NCBI RefSeq assembly: GCF_022761035.1
Contig: NZ_JAKWJP010000002.1
Coordinates: 682,001 to 746,000 of the forward strand
Origin: Microbacterium sp. SS28
Lineage (GTDB): Bacteria; Actinomycetota; Actinomycetes; Actinomycetales; Microbacteriaceae
Direction of reading: 5' to 3'
Length of the DNA stretch: 64,000 bases
A program made the position numbers and the translations under genes. Shown here piece after piece: positions 49,895 through 58,331 of the stretch. The notes below the pieces were generated by a model. That model was not told where the DNA came from. It was given only the letters and a program-made list of their open reading frames with translations, and did not search any database. How positions within the stretch are numbered: position 1 is the first letter of the stretch; each line of letters begins with the position of its first letter.

Positions 49895-51325
49895 CTACTC
49901 CCCCGCCTCTTCGCGCGCCTCCGCGACGGGATCGCCGAGCGTCGAGTGGTGTCGGCCCCACAGCAGGTAGAAGCCGAGCACGACGGCGAGCCACACGAAG
50001 AACCACACGAACGCCGTCCACGGCAGCCCCGACATGATGTAGACGCACGCCGCGACCGAGAGGATCGGCACGACGGGGTAGCCCGGCACGCGGAAGCCGC
50101 GCGGCAGATCGGGCTGCGTCCGCCGCAGCACGATGACCGCGATCGAGACGACGATGAAGGCGACGAGGGTTCCGATCGACACGAGGTCCCACAGATCGCC
50201 GAGCGGAACGAATCCCGCGAGCAGCCCCACCGCGATCGCGACGACGACTGTCGTGAACTCGGGCGTGTGCGTCCGCGGGTTGACCCGCGCGAAGGCCTTG
50301 GGAAGCAGGCCGTCGCGGCCGATCGTGAAGAGGATGCGGCTCTGCCCGAACAGCGTCACGAGTGTGACGGAGAAGATCGAGATGACCGCGCCGGCCGCGA
50401 GGATCGTCCCGCCCCACGTCGCGCCCAGGACGTCCTGCAGGATGACGGCGAGGCCCGCCTCCTGCTGCGCGGGGTCGGAGAAGTCCTGCCACGGCTGCGT
50501 GCCCAGCGCCGCGACGGCGACGAACAGGTAGATCGCGACGACAGTGATGAGGGCGATGACGATGGCGCGCGGGAGCGAGCGCTGCGGGTCCTTCACTTCG
50601 TCGCCCGCCGTCGCGACGGCGTCGAGCCCGATGAACGTGAAGAAGATCGTGCCCGCGGCGGCCGTGATGCCCGCGGCGCCCATCGGTGCGAAGTCGGCGA
50701 AGTAGTCGGCGTTGAAGGCCGTGAAGGCGATAGCCCCGAACATGACGAGCACGCCGAGCTTGATGAGCACCATGATCGTGTTGACCGTCGCCGACTCACG
50801 CGTTCCGCGGATGAGCAGGAGGGCGCACAGTGCGACGAGCACCATCGCCGGCAAGTTGACGTACCCGCCCTCGGCGGGCGCCGAGCTGAGCTCGGGCGGG
50901 ATGCGCCAGCCGAACAGGTCGTCGAGCAGCTGGTTGAGGTAGCCGCTCCACCCCGACGACACCGCGGCCGTCGAGACGCCGTACTCGAGCGTGACGCACG
51001 CCGCGACGCCCATCGCGGCGAACTCCCCCATCGTCGCGTAGGCGTAGGAGTAGGACGACCCCGAGACCGGCACCGCCGAGGCCATCTCGGCGTAGCACAG
51101 CGCCGAGAGCCCCGCCGCGAGCCCAGCGAGCAGGAACGAGACGATGACGGCGGGCCCCGCGAGCGGCACGGCCTCGTGCATGACGAAGAAGATGCCCGTG
51201 CCGACCGTCGCGCCGACGCCCAGCATCGCGAGGTGGAACGTGCCGATCTGCCGTGTCAGCCCGCCCGGCGTCGCGGTGGGCGGCACGACCGGCTTCCGGC
51301 GCAGGAGCTGCTCGCGAAGACCCAC
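49895..51325 (-). CDS. APC-family amino acid permease
   Basis: A 476-residue transporter with about twelve helices, of the cationic amino acid transporter-like APC branch. The N-terminal GVGATVGTGIFFVMHE helix and FFTFIGLDAVATAGDEVKDPQRSLP are hallmarks. It starts at a GTG with AAGGGG about eight bases upstream. TACGCT further upstream may be its -10 box. It leads an operon with the flavin monooxygenase. Confidence 0.92.
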   Translation of the reverse strand: MGLREQLLRRKPVVPPTATPGGLTRQIGTFHLAMLGVGATVGTGIFFVMHEAVPLAGPAVIVSFLLAGLAAGLSALCYAEMASAVPVSGSSYSYAYATMGEFAAMGVAACVTLEYGVSTAAVSSGWSGYLNQLLDDLFGWRIPPELSSAPAEGGYVNLPAMVLVALCALLLIRGTRESATVNTIMVLIKLGVLVMFGAIAFTAFNADYFADFAPMGAAGITAAAGTIFFTFIGLDAVATAGDEVKDPQRSLPRAIVIALITVVAIYLFVAVAALGTQPWQDFSDPAQQEAGLAVILQDVLGATWGGTILAAGAVISIFSVTLVTLFGQSRILFTIGRDGLLPKAFARVNPRTHTPEFTTVVVAIAVGLLAGFVPLGDLWDLVSIGTLVAFIVVSIAVIVLRRTQPDLPRGFRVPGYPVVPILSVAACVYIMSGLPWTAFVWFFVWLAVVLGFYLLWGRHHSTLGDPVAEAREEAGE

Positions 51326-51400
51326 GGATGCCCCTTCCCTCGGCTGCTCGTCAGCGTAGCGGGCGGGATGCGCCGCGGGGAGGATGCCGTGCTGGGGCGC

Positions 51401-51820
51401 CTAGCCGACGTCGCCGTCGACGTACCACCAGCGACCGGCGTGAGGGACGAAGCGGCTGCGCTCGTGGAGGATGCCGCGTTCGCGGCCCTGTCGCCAGTGC
51501 GCCCGGAACTCGACAGTGCCCGACGTCTCGCCCGACTCTGCGTCCACGATCTCGAGCTTCGTCCAGCGCATGTCGGGCTCGAGGTCGATCGAGGCGGACC
51601 GCGTGCGCGGATGCCACGATTCGGCGAGGTACCGCGCGTCTCCCACGAGGAACGCCGTGTAGCGCGAGCGCATGAGACGTTCGGGGGTGGGCGCGGGCTC
51701 TCCGCGCAGCAGCGGGCGGCAGCATCCGTCGAATCGATCTCCGCTGCCGTACGGACACGGGTCCGCCGCCTCGATCCGCGGGAATCCGTCCGCCCGGGAT
51801 GCCGCCTGCCCGAAGGACAT
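51401..51820 (-). CDS. YchJ/UPF0225 family protein
   Basis: A 139-residue protein with an N-terminal SEC-C-like zinc motif (CPYGSGDRFDGCC) and the UPF0225 domain containing MRSRYTAFLVGDARYLAESWH and TVEFRAHW. The role in the cell is unknown. The ATG at 51818-51820 overlaps the stop of the DksA/TraR-like gene (TGATG), so the two are coupled. Confidence 0.9.
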   Translation of the reverse strand: MSFGQAASRADGFPRIEAADPCPYGSGDRFDGCCRPLLRGEPAPTPERLMRSRYTAFLVGDARYLAESWHPRTRSASIDLEPDMRWTKLEIVDAESGETSGTVEFRAHWRQGRERGILHERSRFVPHAGRWWYVDGDVG

Positions 51821-52167
51821 CAGCGGAGCGCCTTCGCGGCGCAGTCGACGCAGCGCACGGCGGTCGGCCGCGCCTCGAGCCGGCCGGCGGGGATCGCGCG
51901 GCCGCAGTCGATGCAGACCCCGTAGGTGCCCGCTGCGACGCGGGCCTCGGCCGCGTCGAGCTCGACGAGGTCGGAGGCGGCGGCCGCGCGCAGCCCCTCG
52001 AGGCGCGACCACTCGGCCGACAGCGTGACGCCCTCGGGGTCGTGCTCGTCGTCGGCGGAGTCGGCCGCGCGATCGCGGCGCAGCTCGCCGATCTCGGCGT
52101 CGAGCAGTGCGAGGCGCCGCTCTGTCGCGACTTGGTGCTCGCGCAGGAGCTCGGCGGCCGCGGTCAT
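51820..52167 (-). CDS. DksA/TraR family C4 zinc finger protein
   Basis: A 115-residue protein with a coiled-coil N-terminal half and a C-terminal C4 zinc finger (CIDCG then RCVDCA). It may bind RNA polymerase like DksA, but the DxxDxA tip motif was not found, so a different role is possible. The ATG at 52165-52167 lies seven bases after TAGGCT. An open frame upstream is not supported. It is divergent from the FUSC gene. Confidence 0.88.
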   Translation of the reverse strand: MTAAAELLREHQVATERRLALLDAEIGELRRDRAADSADDEHDPEGVTLSAEWSRLEGLRAAAASDLVELDAAEARVAAGTYGVCIDCGRAIPAGRLEARPTAVRCVDCAAKALR

Positions 52168-52229
52168 GGCCTCGAGCCTACGTTCCGCACCGGTCGTCGT
52201 CGTGCCCCGCCGGGTCCTAGCGTTGAGGC

Positions 52230-53300
52230 ATGCGCATGCCCACGAGCCTGCGCGCCTCGCGGCGCGCACCGCTCCTGCAGGTTCTGAAATCCGCCGTCGC
52301 GACCGCGGCCGCATGGCTCGTCGCGGGCTACCTCGTGCCCGGGCCGCCTCCTGTGTTCGCGGCGATCGCCGCGCTCCTGGTCGTCCAGCCGAGCCTCAAC
52401 CAGTCGCTCACGCGGGCGATCGAACGCAGCGTCGGCGTCATCGCGGGCGTGCTCCTCGCCTCGGCGCTCAGCATCCTGCTCGGCAACGAGACGTGGGTCA
52501 TCCTCGTCACGACCGCCGTCTCCCTCCTGCTCGCGTGGGCGCTGCGGATGACGCCGGGCACCGCCAACCAGGTCGCGATCAGCGCCGTGCTCGTGCTCGC
52601 GCTCGGCACCGCGACGCCCTCCTACGCGGTGGACCGCATCCTCGAGACCCTCATCGGCGCGCTCATCGGCATCGTCGTGAACCTCGCGATCGTCCCGCCC
52701 GTCGCCGTCGCGCCGGCGCACGCGGCGGTCGACGCGTTGGGCGAGGCGCTCGCCGCGTCGCTCGATCGCCTCGCCCGCGCACTGCGCGAGCCGCAGACGC
52801 CGTCCGAGCTCGCGCGGCTCCTCGAGGATGCACGTCTCGTGCGGGCGGAGCTCGACGACGCCGAGGAGGCGATCGCGGCGGGCGCGGACTCGCTCGCGCT
52901 CAATCCGCGCAGCCGCCGCCATCGCGACGAGCTCGCGGCGCTCGAGGAGCTCGTCGAGACGTTCCGCCCCGTCGTGACGCAGATGATCGGCATGACACGC
53001 GCGTGCGTCGACCGCTACGACCCGTCGCTCGAGCACGAGCCGACGGTGCTCGCGATCGCCGAGCAGCTGCGCCGCGCCGCCCACGACGTGCGGCTGCTCG
53101 TGAGCCGCGCCGAGCCTGTCGTCCCGCTGGCCTCGGCCGTCCCGGCGGATGACACGGGCGCGCTCACGACCCCGCTGTCGATCGCCCGGCCGTCCGAGAC
53201 GCACTGGATCCTGGTGGGTTCGCTGCTCGAAGACCTCCGGCGCATCCACGAGACCCTGACCGAGCCGCTCGCGGCCCGCCGCTCACGGACTACCGGGTGA
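52230..53300 (+). CDS. FUSC family membrane protein (aromatic acid exporter-like)
   Basis: A 356-residue protein with about six N-terminal helices (residues 18-160) of the FUSC/ArAE half-module type, followed by a helical cytoplasmic domain of about 190 residues. Motifs VQPSLNQSLTRAIERSVGVIAG are typical. It is probably involved in efflux of aromatic or other organic acids, but the substrate is unknown. TAGCGT lies exactly six bases before the ATG (leaderless). Confidence 0.88.
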   Translation: MRMPTSLRASRRAPLLQVLKSAVATAAAWLVAGYLVPGPPPVFAAIAALLVVQPSLNQSLTRAIERSVGVIAGVLLASALSILLGNETWVILVTTAVSLLLAWALRMTPGTANQVAISAVLVLALGTATPSYAVDRILETLIGALIGIVVNLAIVPPVAVAPAHAAVDALGEALAASLDRLARALREPQTPSELARLLEDARLVRAELDDAEEAIAAGADSLALNPRSRRHRDELAALEELVETFRPVVTQMIGMTRACVDRYDPSLEHEPTVLAIAEQLRRAAHDVRLLVSRAEPVVPLASAVPADDTGALTTPLSIARPSETHWILVGSLLEDLRRIHETLTEPLAARRSRTTG

Positions 53301-53357
53301 CGTCGACGGTGAACGCGACGTCCCGGATGCCGCCGGAGGCGCGTCCACGTCCCCGGA

Positions 53358-54644
53358 TCACGCTGTGAGCGGGTCGGCGCGCCGCACGAGCCGCCGCACC
53401 CGACCCGCCGCCCGCACGACGGCGCGCAGCGGCATCCCGATCGCGAAAGCGGCGAAGCCGCTCGGCGTGCGGTCGTGCGGTCCGAGCACGAGCTTGCGCT
53501 CCCACGCGTCGCGCAGCGTTCCCCCGACGCGGGCGAGCGGCGGCTTGGCGGGCAGGCGCCCCGCACGCCGGCGGGCGACGAGCTCGGCGAGGAAGTAGGG
53601 CAGATCGTCGTCGTCGGACTCGTGGAAGTAGTTCTCGCGCAGCCACGACGGCGACGGATGCCGCAGCCGTCGTGCCATGACGTCCGCCTCGCCCGCGAGC
53701 AGGTCGCTGCCCCGGAAGACCTCGTTGATGAGTTCGGGCGAGACGCCGAACGTGTCGAGGGCGATGACGGGGATCCCGCGCGCGACGGCCTCGATCGCCG
53801 CCGTCGAGCTGACCGTCACGAGGCCCTCCGCCGAATCGAGCGCGACCGACATCGGCACCGCCGACGTCACGAGGTTGGGCGGGACCGGCCCGAGCGACGC
53901 GATGAGCCCGTCGAGCGGGTCGACCTCGCGGTGGGTCTGATGCTCACCGGCCGTCGCACGCACCTTGAGCACGACGCGACGCGAGGGATCCGCCTTCGCC
54001 GTGTCGATCAGCAGCCGTGCGACGCGCAGCCGGTCGCTGCGCTCGCGCGGCACGATCGCCTGCGCCGCGAAGACGAGGTCCGTGCCGCTCGACGGCGGCT
54101 GAGGGCGCGACCCAGCCCGCGCCTGAGCGAAGGGCAAGCGGGCCAGTGCGAACCGCTGATCATGCCCGCGTTCTCGCGCGAGCTCGGCGAACTCGCGCAC
54201 CTCGCGATGCGAGTGCAGCACGAAGAGGTCGCACTGCGTGCGGTAGACGAGCGCCTTGCGCGTCGCGGGGATCGAGATGCCCGGCAGCCCCGACACGATG
54301 ACGGGCCGCGGCGAGAGCCCCGCGACGAGCCGCGCCACGACGCGCACGAGGGGACCGCGCGCAGCGACGAGCACGACGTCGGGGCGCAGCGCCGCGAGCG
54401 TGCTCTCGAGGGCGTCGAAGGCGACGCGTGAGACGCGGGTGAGCCCGCTGCGCGCGACCGCCGCGCGCTCCTGCGCCCGGCTCACGACGACGGGCGTCTC
54501 GAGCACGAGCAGCTCGGCCTCCGCGGCGCCGCCCAGTCCGCCGAGCAGGGACGCCGCCCACTTGACGTAGGAGTCCGTGTCGGCGACGCCGACGATGCGC
54601 AGCGGTGCCGCGGGCGACGGCGGCGTCGCGGACGTCGGACTCAC
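53358..54644 (-). CDS. DUF6716-type putative glycosyltransferase
   Basis: A 428-residue protein that resembles the DUF6716 putative glycosyltransferases seen in actinobacterial surface glycan loci. Features are an N-terminal Rossmann-like strand (RIVGVADTDSYVKWAASLLG), VIVSGLPGISIP, and a C-terminal TSTAAIEAVARGIPVIALD block that looks like the donor-binding part of GT-B enzymes. The GTG at 54642-54644 overlaps the neuB stop (GTGA). It is the last gene of the nonulosonic acid operon. The assignment is by resemblance only. Confidence 0.75.
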   Translation of the reverse strand: MSPTSATPPSPAAPLRIVGVADTDSYVKWAASLLGGLGGAAEAELLVLETPVVVSRAQERAAVARSGLTRVSRVAFDALESTLAALRPDVVLVAARGPLVRVVARLVAGLSPRPVIVSGLPGISIPATRKALVYRTQCDLFVLHSHREVREFAELARERGHDQRFALARLPFAQARAGSRPQPPSSGTDLVFAAQAIVPRERSDRLRVARLLIDTAKADPSRRVVLKVRATAGEHQTHREVDPLDGLIASLGPVPPNLVTSAVPMSVALDSAEGLVTVSSTAAIEAVARGIPVIALDTFGVSPELINEVFRGSDLLAGEADVMARRLRHPSPSWLRENYFHESDDDDLPYFLAELVARRRAGRLPAKPPLARVGGTLRDAWERKLVLGPHDRTPSGFAAFAIGMPLRAVVRAAGRVRRLVRRADPLTA

Positions 54645-55513
54645 GCCGGGACGCGCCGCAGCTTCGCCATGGGCGCGTACTCCCCCGGGAAGACGCGCTT
54701 GACGCCGTCGCCGAGCGCCGATTCGATGACGCGGATGTCGCGGACGAGGTGCTGCAGACCCGTCGGCTCGAGCGACGCCGCATGGTCCGAGCCCCACATC
54801 GTGCGGTCGAGCGTGATGTGCCGCTCGACGGCGACGGCGCCCAGCGCGACGGCGGCGAGCGAGATCTGCAGGCCGCGCTCGTGGCCGGAATAGCCGACCG
54901 GCACGCCGGGGTAACGGTCGCGCAGCGCCGGGATCACGCGGAGGTTCGCCTCCTCGGGCTCCATCGGGTACGTCGAGGTCGCGTGCATGAGCACGAGCCG
55001 GTCGGTGCCGAGCACGTCGATCGCGCGATCGATCTGGTCGGTCGTCGACATCCCGGTCGACAGGATGACGGGCTTCCCCGTCTCGCGGAGAGCCTCGAGC
55101 AGCTCGATGTCGGTCAGCGACGCCGACGCGACCTTGTGCGCGACGACGCCGAGGTCCTCGAGGAACTCGACGCTCGGCACGTCCCACGGCGACGCGAACC
55201 AGTCGAGGCCGCGCAGCAGGGCGTGGTCCGAGATCTCGATGTACTCGTCGCGGCCGAACTCGACGCGGCGACGGTAGTCGAGGTACGTCATCGTTCCCCA
55301 CGGCGTCTCGCGCAGCATCCCGCGCATGTGCTCCGGTGTCGCGAGCTCGGGGGTGCGCTTCTGGAACTTGACCGCGTCGACGCCCGCGTCGGCCGCGACG
55401 TCGATGAGCTGCTTGGCGAGCTCGACGTCGCCGTTGTGGTTCAGGCCGATCTCGGCGATGACATAGGCGGGGCGACCGCCTCCGATGACGCGGGTTCCGA
55501 TCGTGACGGTCAC
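54641..55513 (-). CDS. neuB: N-acetylneuraminate/nonulosonate synthase (NeuB), SAF domain missing
   Basis: Condenses phosphoenolpyruvate with a hexose such as ManNAc or mannose 6-phosphate to make a nonulosonic acid. The TIM-barrel is complete: YVIAEIGLNHNGDVELAKQL, VDAVKFQKR, KVASASLTD, ILSTGMSTTDQI and VERHITLDR. At 290 residues it ends right after the barrel, so the C-terminal antifreeze-like SAF domain of typical NeuB (about 340-350 residues) is absent. The GTG overlaps the upstream stop and AGGAG lies six bases before it. It is coupled to neuA. Confidence 0.9.
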   Translation of the reverse strand: MTVTIGTRVIGGGRPAYVIAEIGLNHNGDVELAKQLIDVAADAGVDAVKFQKRTPELATPEHMRGMLRETPWGTMTYLDYRRRVEFGRDEYIEISDHALLRGLDWFASPWDVPSVEFLEDLGVVAHKVASASLTDIELLEALRETGKPVILSTGMSTTDQIDRAIDVLGTDRLVLMHATSTYPMEPEEANLRVIPALRDRYPGVPVGYSGHERGLQISLAAVALGAVAVERHITLDRTMWGSDHAASLEPTGLQHLVRDIRVIESALGDGVKRVFPGEYAPMAKLRRVPA

Positions 55514-56703
55514 CGTGCACTCCTCTGTTCAGGGGCGGAAAGGGCTTCAGGGGCGCGCGCCGCGAGCACGCGGTCGGCGAGGGCGCGGACGGCGCCCGCG
55601 CCGCCGGGCCGCTCGACGACGACGCGCGCCGCGGCGAGGACGAGGGGGTGCGCTTCGGGCACCGCGACGGGCCAGCCGACGAGCTCGAGGCACGCGAGGT
55701 CGTTGACGTCGTTGCCGAGGTACGCGATGCGCGAGAGGGGGATGCCGGCGGCCTCGGCCCACGCGGCGAGCGCCGCGGCCTTGTCGTCGACGCCCTGCAG
55801 CACCTCGACGCCGAGCTTGCGGGCGCGGGCGCTCACGACGGGGTTGGTCTCGGTCGAGAGGATGAGGAACGGGATGCCGCGCCGCCGCAGCAGCGCGACT
55901 CCCATGCCGTCCGACCGACTGACGCGCACCGCCTCACGGCCCGTCTCGTCGACGGAGACGGTGTCGTCGGTGTGGACGCCGTCGAAGTCGGTCACGACGG
56001 CGTCGACGTCGATCTGCTCGGGCACGTCGATGAGGCGCGCAAGGGCGCGGGCGCGCTCGAGCTCCGAGGGCGTGTCGATCTCGATCGCCGTCGCCTCGGG
56101 CACCTCGATGACGCCGATGCGACCGAAGAAGCGGTGCTGCGCGAGGCGGAACTCCTCCGCGTCCACGATGTAGAACGCGCCAGTCTCGAGGAAGTGCGGC
56201 TCGCGGTCCTGACGGCGAGGCCGGTGCGCGGCGTCGTGATTCAGCGCGTGCGCGTGGGAGGCAGCATCCCGGCTCCACAGGAATCCGTACGTCTCGATCG
56301 CCGCGAAGGCGCTGTCGAAGATGCGCTCGCGCACGGCGCGCACACCCTCGCCGAGCGCCGCCGCATCGATGAAGGGCGATGTCGCCTGCACGAAGGCCAC
56401 GGTCTCGACGTCGATCCCGCGTGCCGAGAGCTCGTCGAGGGCGTGCAGCAGAGCGCTCTCCGAGCTCGCGGTGTCGCCCGCGAGCTCGGAGGGACGGTCG
56501 ACGACCTCGGCACCCCACTCGCGCGCGACGGCGGCGATCTCGGGATCGTCGGTCGTCACGACGACGCGATCGACGACGCCGCTGCGGCGCGCCGCGGCGA
56601 TCGCGCGCGCGACGAGCGGCACTCCCCCGACGCGGCGCAGGTTCTTGCGCGGCACGCCCTTCGAGCCCCCGCGCGCCGGGATGATCGCGACGACCTCGCT
56701 CAT
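55510..56703 (-). CDS. neuA: NeuA-type CMP-nonulosonate cytidylyltransferase fused to a HAD phosphatase
   Basis: A 397-residue fusion. Residues 1-225 form the cytidylyltransferase domain (AIIPARGGSKGVPRKNL, VVVTTDDPEIAAVA, ATSPFID), which activates a nonulosonic acid with CMP. Residues 235-397 form a KdsC-like HAD phosphatase with intact catalytic motifs TDFDGVHTDD, QGVDDKAAAL and YLGNDVND. Such fusions occur in some KDN and sialate pathways, where the HAD part removes the 9-phosphate. The ATG overlaps the stop of the polysialyltransferase-like gene, with GGAGG seven bases upstream. Confidence 0.93.
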   Translation of the reverse strand: MSEVVAIIPARGGSKGVPRKNLRRVGGVPLVARAIAAARRSGVVDRVVVTTDDPEIAAVAREWGAEVVDRPSELAGDTASSESALLHALDELSARGIDVETVAFVQATSPFIDAAALGEGVRAVRERIFDSAFAAIETYGFLWSRDAASHAHALNHDAAHRPRRQDREPHFLETGAFYIVDAEEFRLAQHRFFGRIGVIEVPEATAIEIDTPSELERARALARLIDVPEQIDVDAVVTDFDGVHTDDTVSVDETGREAVRVSRSDGMGVALLRRRGIPFLILSTETNPVVSARARKLGVEVLQGVDDKAAALAAWAEAAGIPLSRIAYLGNDVNDLACLELVGWPVAVPEAHPLVLAAARVVVERPGGAGAVRALADRVLAARAPEALSAPEQRSAR

Positions 56704-57605
56704 GAGACGCCTCCCCGCGCGCGGCTGCGGCCGGGCGTCGACCGGATGACCGAGCCCGTCCCCTCGAGCACGAGCGGCAGCGTCGTGGCGGTGCTCGAGG
56801 GCAGAGTGAAGATCTCGAGCGGTCGCCGGGCGCCCGCGAGCACGAGTTCGGCGGGCACGCGCAGCGACGAGAGGGACAGATTCGGGATGCCGCGCACGGC
56901 GTCGAGCTGCGCACGGCTCTCGCGGCGGTGTGGGAGGTAGGTCACAGGGCCCGCCGCAGCGACCGACTCGACCCACGCGAGGAAGTCGGCGAGCGTCATG
57001 CGCCCGTCGGTCGGGCGGGCGCTGCCCAGCACGATCCGCGGTCCGATCTCGCGGGCAGGGGCGCTCGCACGCGTCCACTCGAAGCGGTGCGGGCGCACGC
57101 CGACGCCGAGGTCATCGAGCCGCTCGCGGTCCGCGACGTCGAACGCCGTGAAGAGGGTCACCCGCCGCGCCCGTGCGCGGCGGAGGGTGCGCTCGAGCGC
57201 GACCGGCGCGAGGAGCGTCGTCACACGCCCCTCCTCGACTCCCGGGCGGGCGTAGGGCCCCGACCCGGCGAGGGCGCGAGCGAACGCGAGCGTGTTCGCA
57301 CCGTCGTCGAGGAATGTGAGCGAGGTCGGTCGCAGGATGCTCATGGCGAGCCGGAACTGGCCAGAGAACCCGTCGCCGACGAGCCAGTGGTCGTGCTGCG
57401 AAAGGAGCTTCCACGGGATGCCGAGGTACGGCTCGCAGTGCCCGAAGCGCGCGCCCAGGGCGATGAGCTCGTCCGCGGTCTCGGACATCTGGGTCGTCAG
57501 GCGACCCGCGATCGGCACGCTCCGCTCGTGGGCGGCGGCCCATTCGGCGGCGCCGACGAGCTGCAGGGGGGATTCCACCCACGCCAGGACAGCGTCGCGA
57601 CTCAT
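56700..57605 (-). CDS. Polysialyltransferase-like glycosyltransferase
   Basis: A 301-residue protein. The N-terminal AWVESPLQLVGAAEWA pattern and the later WLVGDGFSGQFRLA and LTFLDDGANTLAFA resemble the polysialyltransferase/GT52-type enzymes found next to neuA and neuB. It would transfer the CMP-activated sugar to an acceptor glycan, but acceptor and linkage are unknown. ATG at 57603-57605 has GAGGGG close upstream. It is the first gene of the operon and is divergent from the lipoprotein gene. Confidence 0.75.
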   Translation of the reverse strand: MSRDAVLAWVESPLQLVGAAEWAAAHERSVPIAGRLTTQMSETADELIALGARFGHCEPYLGIPWKLLSQHDHWLVGDGFSGQFRLAMSILRPTSLTFLDDGANTLAFARALAGSGPYARPGVEEGRVTTLLAPVALERTLRRARARRVTLFTAFDVADRERLDDLGVGVRPHRFEWTRASAPAREIGPRIVLGSARPTDGRMTLADFLAWVESVAAAGPVTYLPHRRESRAQLDAVRGIPNLSLSSLRVPAELVLAGARRPLEIFTLPSSTATTLPLVLEGTGSVIRSTPGRSRARGGVS

Positions 57606-57782
57606 CTCACCCCTCTGGCTCCGGCGTCTCGCAGAGTCCCACCGTGGTCGTGCGGCATGGACGCGCAGCGCACGGCGGGCGACGGCGAGCCTTCCGGCAG
57701 GTGAACGTTGCGTGCCCCGTGGGCCCGCTCGCCCTGTGGATAAGCACGGCCGCCGCTCGGGCACGCCGGTTACGGTGGTCGC
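57606..57782. promoter_or_regulatory. Divergent region between the glycan operon and the lipoprotein gene
   Basis: TACGGT (57771-57776) is the -10 box of the leaderless lipoprotein gene. No convincing promoter for the glycan operon was found on the minus strand. Confidence 0.45.
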
Positions 57783-58331
57783 GTGCTCCCTCGCCTCGCG
57801 TCCGCCGCGCTCGCCGTCGTGCTCGCGGCCGGCATCGCGGCCGGCATGGTGACGGGATGCTCCCCCGAGCCCGCACCCGAGGACTCGCCCGCCTTCGCGA
57901 CCGAGGAGGAGGCCTTCGCCGCCGCCGAGGAGACGTACCGCGCGTACGTGGACGCCCTCAATCAGGTCGACCTGAGCGACCCCGAGACGTTCGAGGACGT
58001 CTACGCCTGGACCACCGGTGACCTGAACGCATCGGATCGAAAAGGGTTGTCGAAGTATCACGCCGATGGTTCGACAGTCACGGGATCGTCCGAGATTGCT
58101 CTGATTGAACCGGGTGAGATCGATCACCAGACCTTGAACATCCAGATGTCTGTCTGCCTGGATGTATCAGCGGTCGATGTGAGGGATGCCTCGGGTGCGT
58201 CACTGGTATCCCCAGACCGGACAGCCGTCCAGAGCCTCACTGTGACTGCAGTGGAAGGCGCGCAGTCGCCGACCGGGCTCTTGATCTCGTCGATAGGGCC
58301 GCGCGAAGGTCAGCCGACTTGCTCCATCTAG
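57783..58331 (+). CDS. Lipoprotein with low-GC C-terminal half
   Basis: A 182-residue lipoprotein: signal peptide, then lipobox VTGC with Cys26, then an acidic helical segment (EAFAAAEETYRAYVDALNQV). Its GTG start lies exactly six bases after TACGGT (leaderless). From about 58020 to the end the DNA drops visibly in GC and uses codons such as AAA, TTG, ATT and GAT that its neighbours avoid, which suggests a recombined or recently acquired 3' half. Function unknown. Confidence 0.75.
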   Translation: MLPRLASAALAVVLAAGIAAGMVTGCSPEPAPEDSPAFATEEEAFAAAEETYRAYVDALNQVDLSDPETFEDVYAWTTGDLNASDRKGLSKYHADGSTVTGSSEIALIEPGEIDHQTLNIQMSVCLDVSAVDVRDASGASLVSPDRTAVQSLTVTAVEGAQSPTGLLISSIGPREGQPTCSI

